In this document: positions 62,660-64,000 of the stretch, one piece after another
How the letters are laid out: every line of letters starts with the position of its first letter
How positions within the stretch are numbered: position 1 is the first letter of the stretch
NCBI GenBank assembly: GCA_015061185.1
Contig: SUWZ01000006.1
Location: 1-64,000, forward strand
Length of the DNA: 64,000 nt
Direction of reading: 5' to 3'
Source: Bacteroidales bacterium
Lineage (GTDB): Bacteria > Bacteroidota > Bacteroidia > Bacteroidales > Paludibacteraceae
Program-made: the position numbers and the translations under genes
Notes under the pieces: model-generated
The model's database searches: none
What the model was told of the DNA's origin: nothing
Seen by the model: the letters and a program-made list of their open reading frames with translations, nothing else

Positions 62660-64000
62660 ATGATAAGGAGATTAACAATACATAAATTAAGAGAATGGAG
62701 ATATTCTGAAGATAGGAAACCCTTGATAATAAGGGGTGTTCGTCAGGTAGGTAAGACAACCTTGGTGAAAGAGTTTGCCAAGGAGTTTGATACTTTTTTG
62801 CATCTTAACCTCGAGCGTAGTAAAGATTCCGAGCTATTTGAACAGACAGATGATGTGGGTCAATTGTTGCAATCTATCTATTTTCATAAAAAGCAGGAGC
62901 AAAAAGATGGTTCTGTACTTCTTTTCATAGATGAGATACAAAACTCAAAAAAGGCGGTTGCTATGTTGCGTTATTTCTATGAAGAGGCTCCGGAGATTCA
63001 TGTAATTGTGGCAGGTTCTTTGTTAGAGACGGTGATGGATGTTCGTAAAATCTCATTTCCGGTGGGGCGAGTAGAGTTTATGTCATTGCGTCCGTGTTCT
63101 TTTTTGGAGTTTTTAGGCGGATTGGGCGAAGATTTTGACAAAGAACTTGTAGAGAATTTCAGCGTTGAGTCTGTTGTTCATGACCGTGTGATGCGGCTTT
63201 TTCGGGAGTATGTTTTGGTGGGCGGAATGCCGGCGGTAATCGTGCAGTATGCTAAAAAGAGAGACATCTTGTCGTGTGCGAGCGTGTTTAACTCATTGTT
63301 GCAGGCCTACAAAGATGATGTGGAGAAATATACAAGCAGCAAAACAATGGTGAAGGTGATACGCACGATAATGGACTATGGTTGGCAAAGTGCGGCAGAG
63401 ACCATCTCGTTTGAAGGTTTTGGTGGTTCAAATTATCGGTCGAGAGAGATGAGCGAGGCTTTTCAAATCATCGCCAAAGCTATGTTGACAGAGTTGGTCT
63501 ATCCAACATCAGATACCCAAGTTCCGATATTGCCCAACTTTAAGAAACGTCCTAAATTGTTGTGGGTGGATACAGGTATTGTCAATTATGCATCCAAAGT
63601 GCAGAACGATGTTTTTTCTGCAAAAGATATATGTGATGTGTGGCGAGGCAGGATAGCGGAACATATAGTGGCTCAAGAACTTGTGGCGTATGACAATGAT
63701 ATATCTCTTCGTCATAACTATTGGCGCAGAGACAAGGAGGGGTCTGATGCAGAGGTTGATTTTCTTTATCAGTTCAAGAGCTTAGTGGTTCCGATAGAGG
63801 TGAAATCCGGGCATAATGCCAAACTTAAATCGTTGCATCTTTTTATGGAAAAAGCTACGCATGCCATAGCAATCAGAGTTTGGTCTAATCCTTATTCTGT
63901 TGATAATGTGATAACTATGGGAGGTAAGCAGTTCAAGTTGATCAACGTCCCGTTTTATTATGTTGGGCAAATAGAGAGGATATTAGAGAAAGAGTTGTAT
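62660..64000 (+). CDS. AAA_14/DUF4143 family ATPase, cassette 2 (runs off the window)
   Basis: The frame is open for 447 codons from MIRRLTIHKLREW to the last base, with no stop seen. Walker A is IIRGVRQVGKTTLVKEF, Walker B VLLFIDEIQ, then VAGSLLE, a DUF4143 region (LVGGMPAVIVQYAKKRD) and a PD-(D/E)XK-like AEVDFLYQFKSLVVPIEVKSG. It closely parallels the ATPase at 54150 but is a distinct member. Preceded by ten 33-bp repeats. The real C-terminus lies beyond the window. Confidence 0.87.
   Translation, partial: MIRRLTIHKLREWRYSEDRKPLIIRGVRQVGKTTLVKEFAKEFDTFLHLNLERSKDSELFEQTDDVGQLLQSIYFHKKQEQKDGSVLLFIDEIQNSKKAVAMLRYFYEEAPEIHVIVAGSLLETVMDVRKISFPVGRVEFMSLRPCSFLEFLGGLGEDFDKELVENFSVESVVHDRVMRLFREYVLVGGMPAVIVQYAKKRDILSCASVFNSLLQAYKDDVEKYTSSKTMVKVIRTIMDYGWQSAAETISFEGFGGSNYRSREMSEAFQIIAKAMLTELVYPTSDTQVPILPNFKKRPKLLWVDTGIVNYASKVQNDVFSAKDICDVWRGRIAEHIVAQELVAYDNDISLRHNYWRRDKEGSDAEVDFLYQFKSLVVPIEVKSGHNAKLKSLHLFMEKATHAIAIRVWSNPYSVDNVITMGGKQFKLINVPFYYVGQIERILEKELY

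Overview
The window is an AT-rich chromosomal segment of a Bacteroidales bacterium (phylum Bacteroidota). Pointers are TAnnTTTG-type -7 promoter elements, lineage-typical genes (DUF5063, DUF4407, DUF4846, GSCFA, DUF3127, long-tailed S16, MnmD), a complete menaquinone block, and a glycoside hydrolase ending in a type IX secretion (T9SS) sorting domain. The T9SS signal suggests a Paludibacteraceae/Porphyromonadaceae-like lineage, but I cannot place it more precisely.

Layout. 1-3 kb: a surface lipoprotein (DUF4465) under a cobalamin riboswitch, then a cytoplasmic GH13 amylase. 3.6-10 kb: a PurF-like protein lacking the N-terminal nucleophile cysteine, a DEDDy exonuclease, DUF5063, htpG, nth and an OB-fold DUF3127 protein. 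10-18.9 kb: porin-like barrel, trmD, prfC, metY, mntP, a Kv-type channel, rpsP, DUF4846. 19-27.6 kb: a frameshifted T9SS GH5 cellulase, tsaB, yicC-gmk-nadD, TPR protein, ribH, tRNA-Tyr and tRNA-Gly, YhcH-like protein, mnmD, an M24 peptidase. 28.1-31 kb: a small accessory island (repeat protein, HNH nuclease, DUF4407 membrane protein, unknowns). 31-36.6 kb: menF-menD-menB-menC-menE. 37-48.4 kb: MltF-like lytic transglycosylase, two OmpA-family proteins, glgB, GSCFA protein, dxs, one unknown.

48.5-64 kb is a defence region. A WYL regulator is divergent from an adaptation module (cas1, a CRISPR-associated primase-polymerase, a 60-residue very acidic protein, cas2 with an N-terminal extension), followed by a leader and a 7-repeat CRISPR array whose far end is taken over by a 232-bp tandem duplication. 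Then come a fragment duplicated from the 5' end of cas6, an AAA_14/DUF4143 ATPase cassette, intact cas6, and the type III-A effector operon cas10-csm2-csm3-csm4-csm5. cas10 is split by a one-base shift between its HD and polymerase parts. A second AAA_14/DUF4143 ATPase gene runs off the window. Each ATPase gene is immediately preceded by a 32- or 33-bp-period tandem array whose end carries a perfect -7 promoter element. Adaptation, crRNA processing and type III-A interference are all encoded here, but no CARF effector (Csm6/Csx1/Can) is visible.

Intergenic regions throughout carry a dispersed family of about 192-bp elements with inverted ends (five full or nearly full copies, several remnants), a short palindromic repeat around GGTGAnnnnnnnnnnTCACC, and a third hairpin-type repeat.
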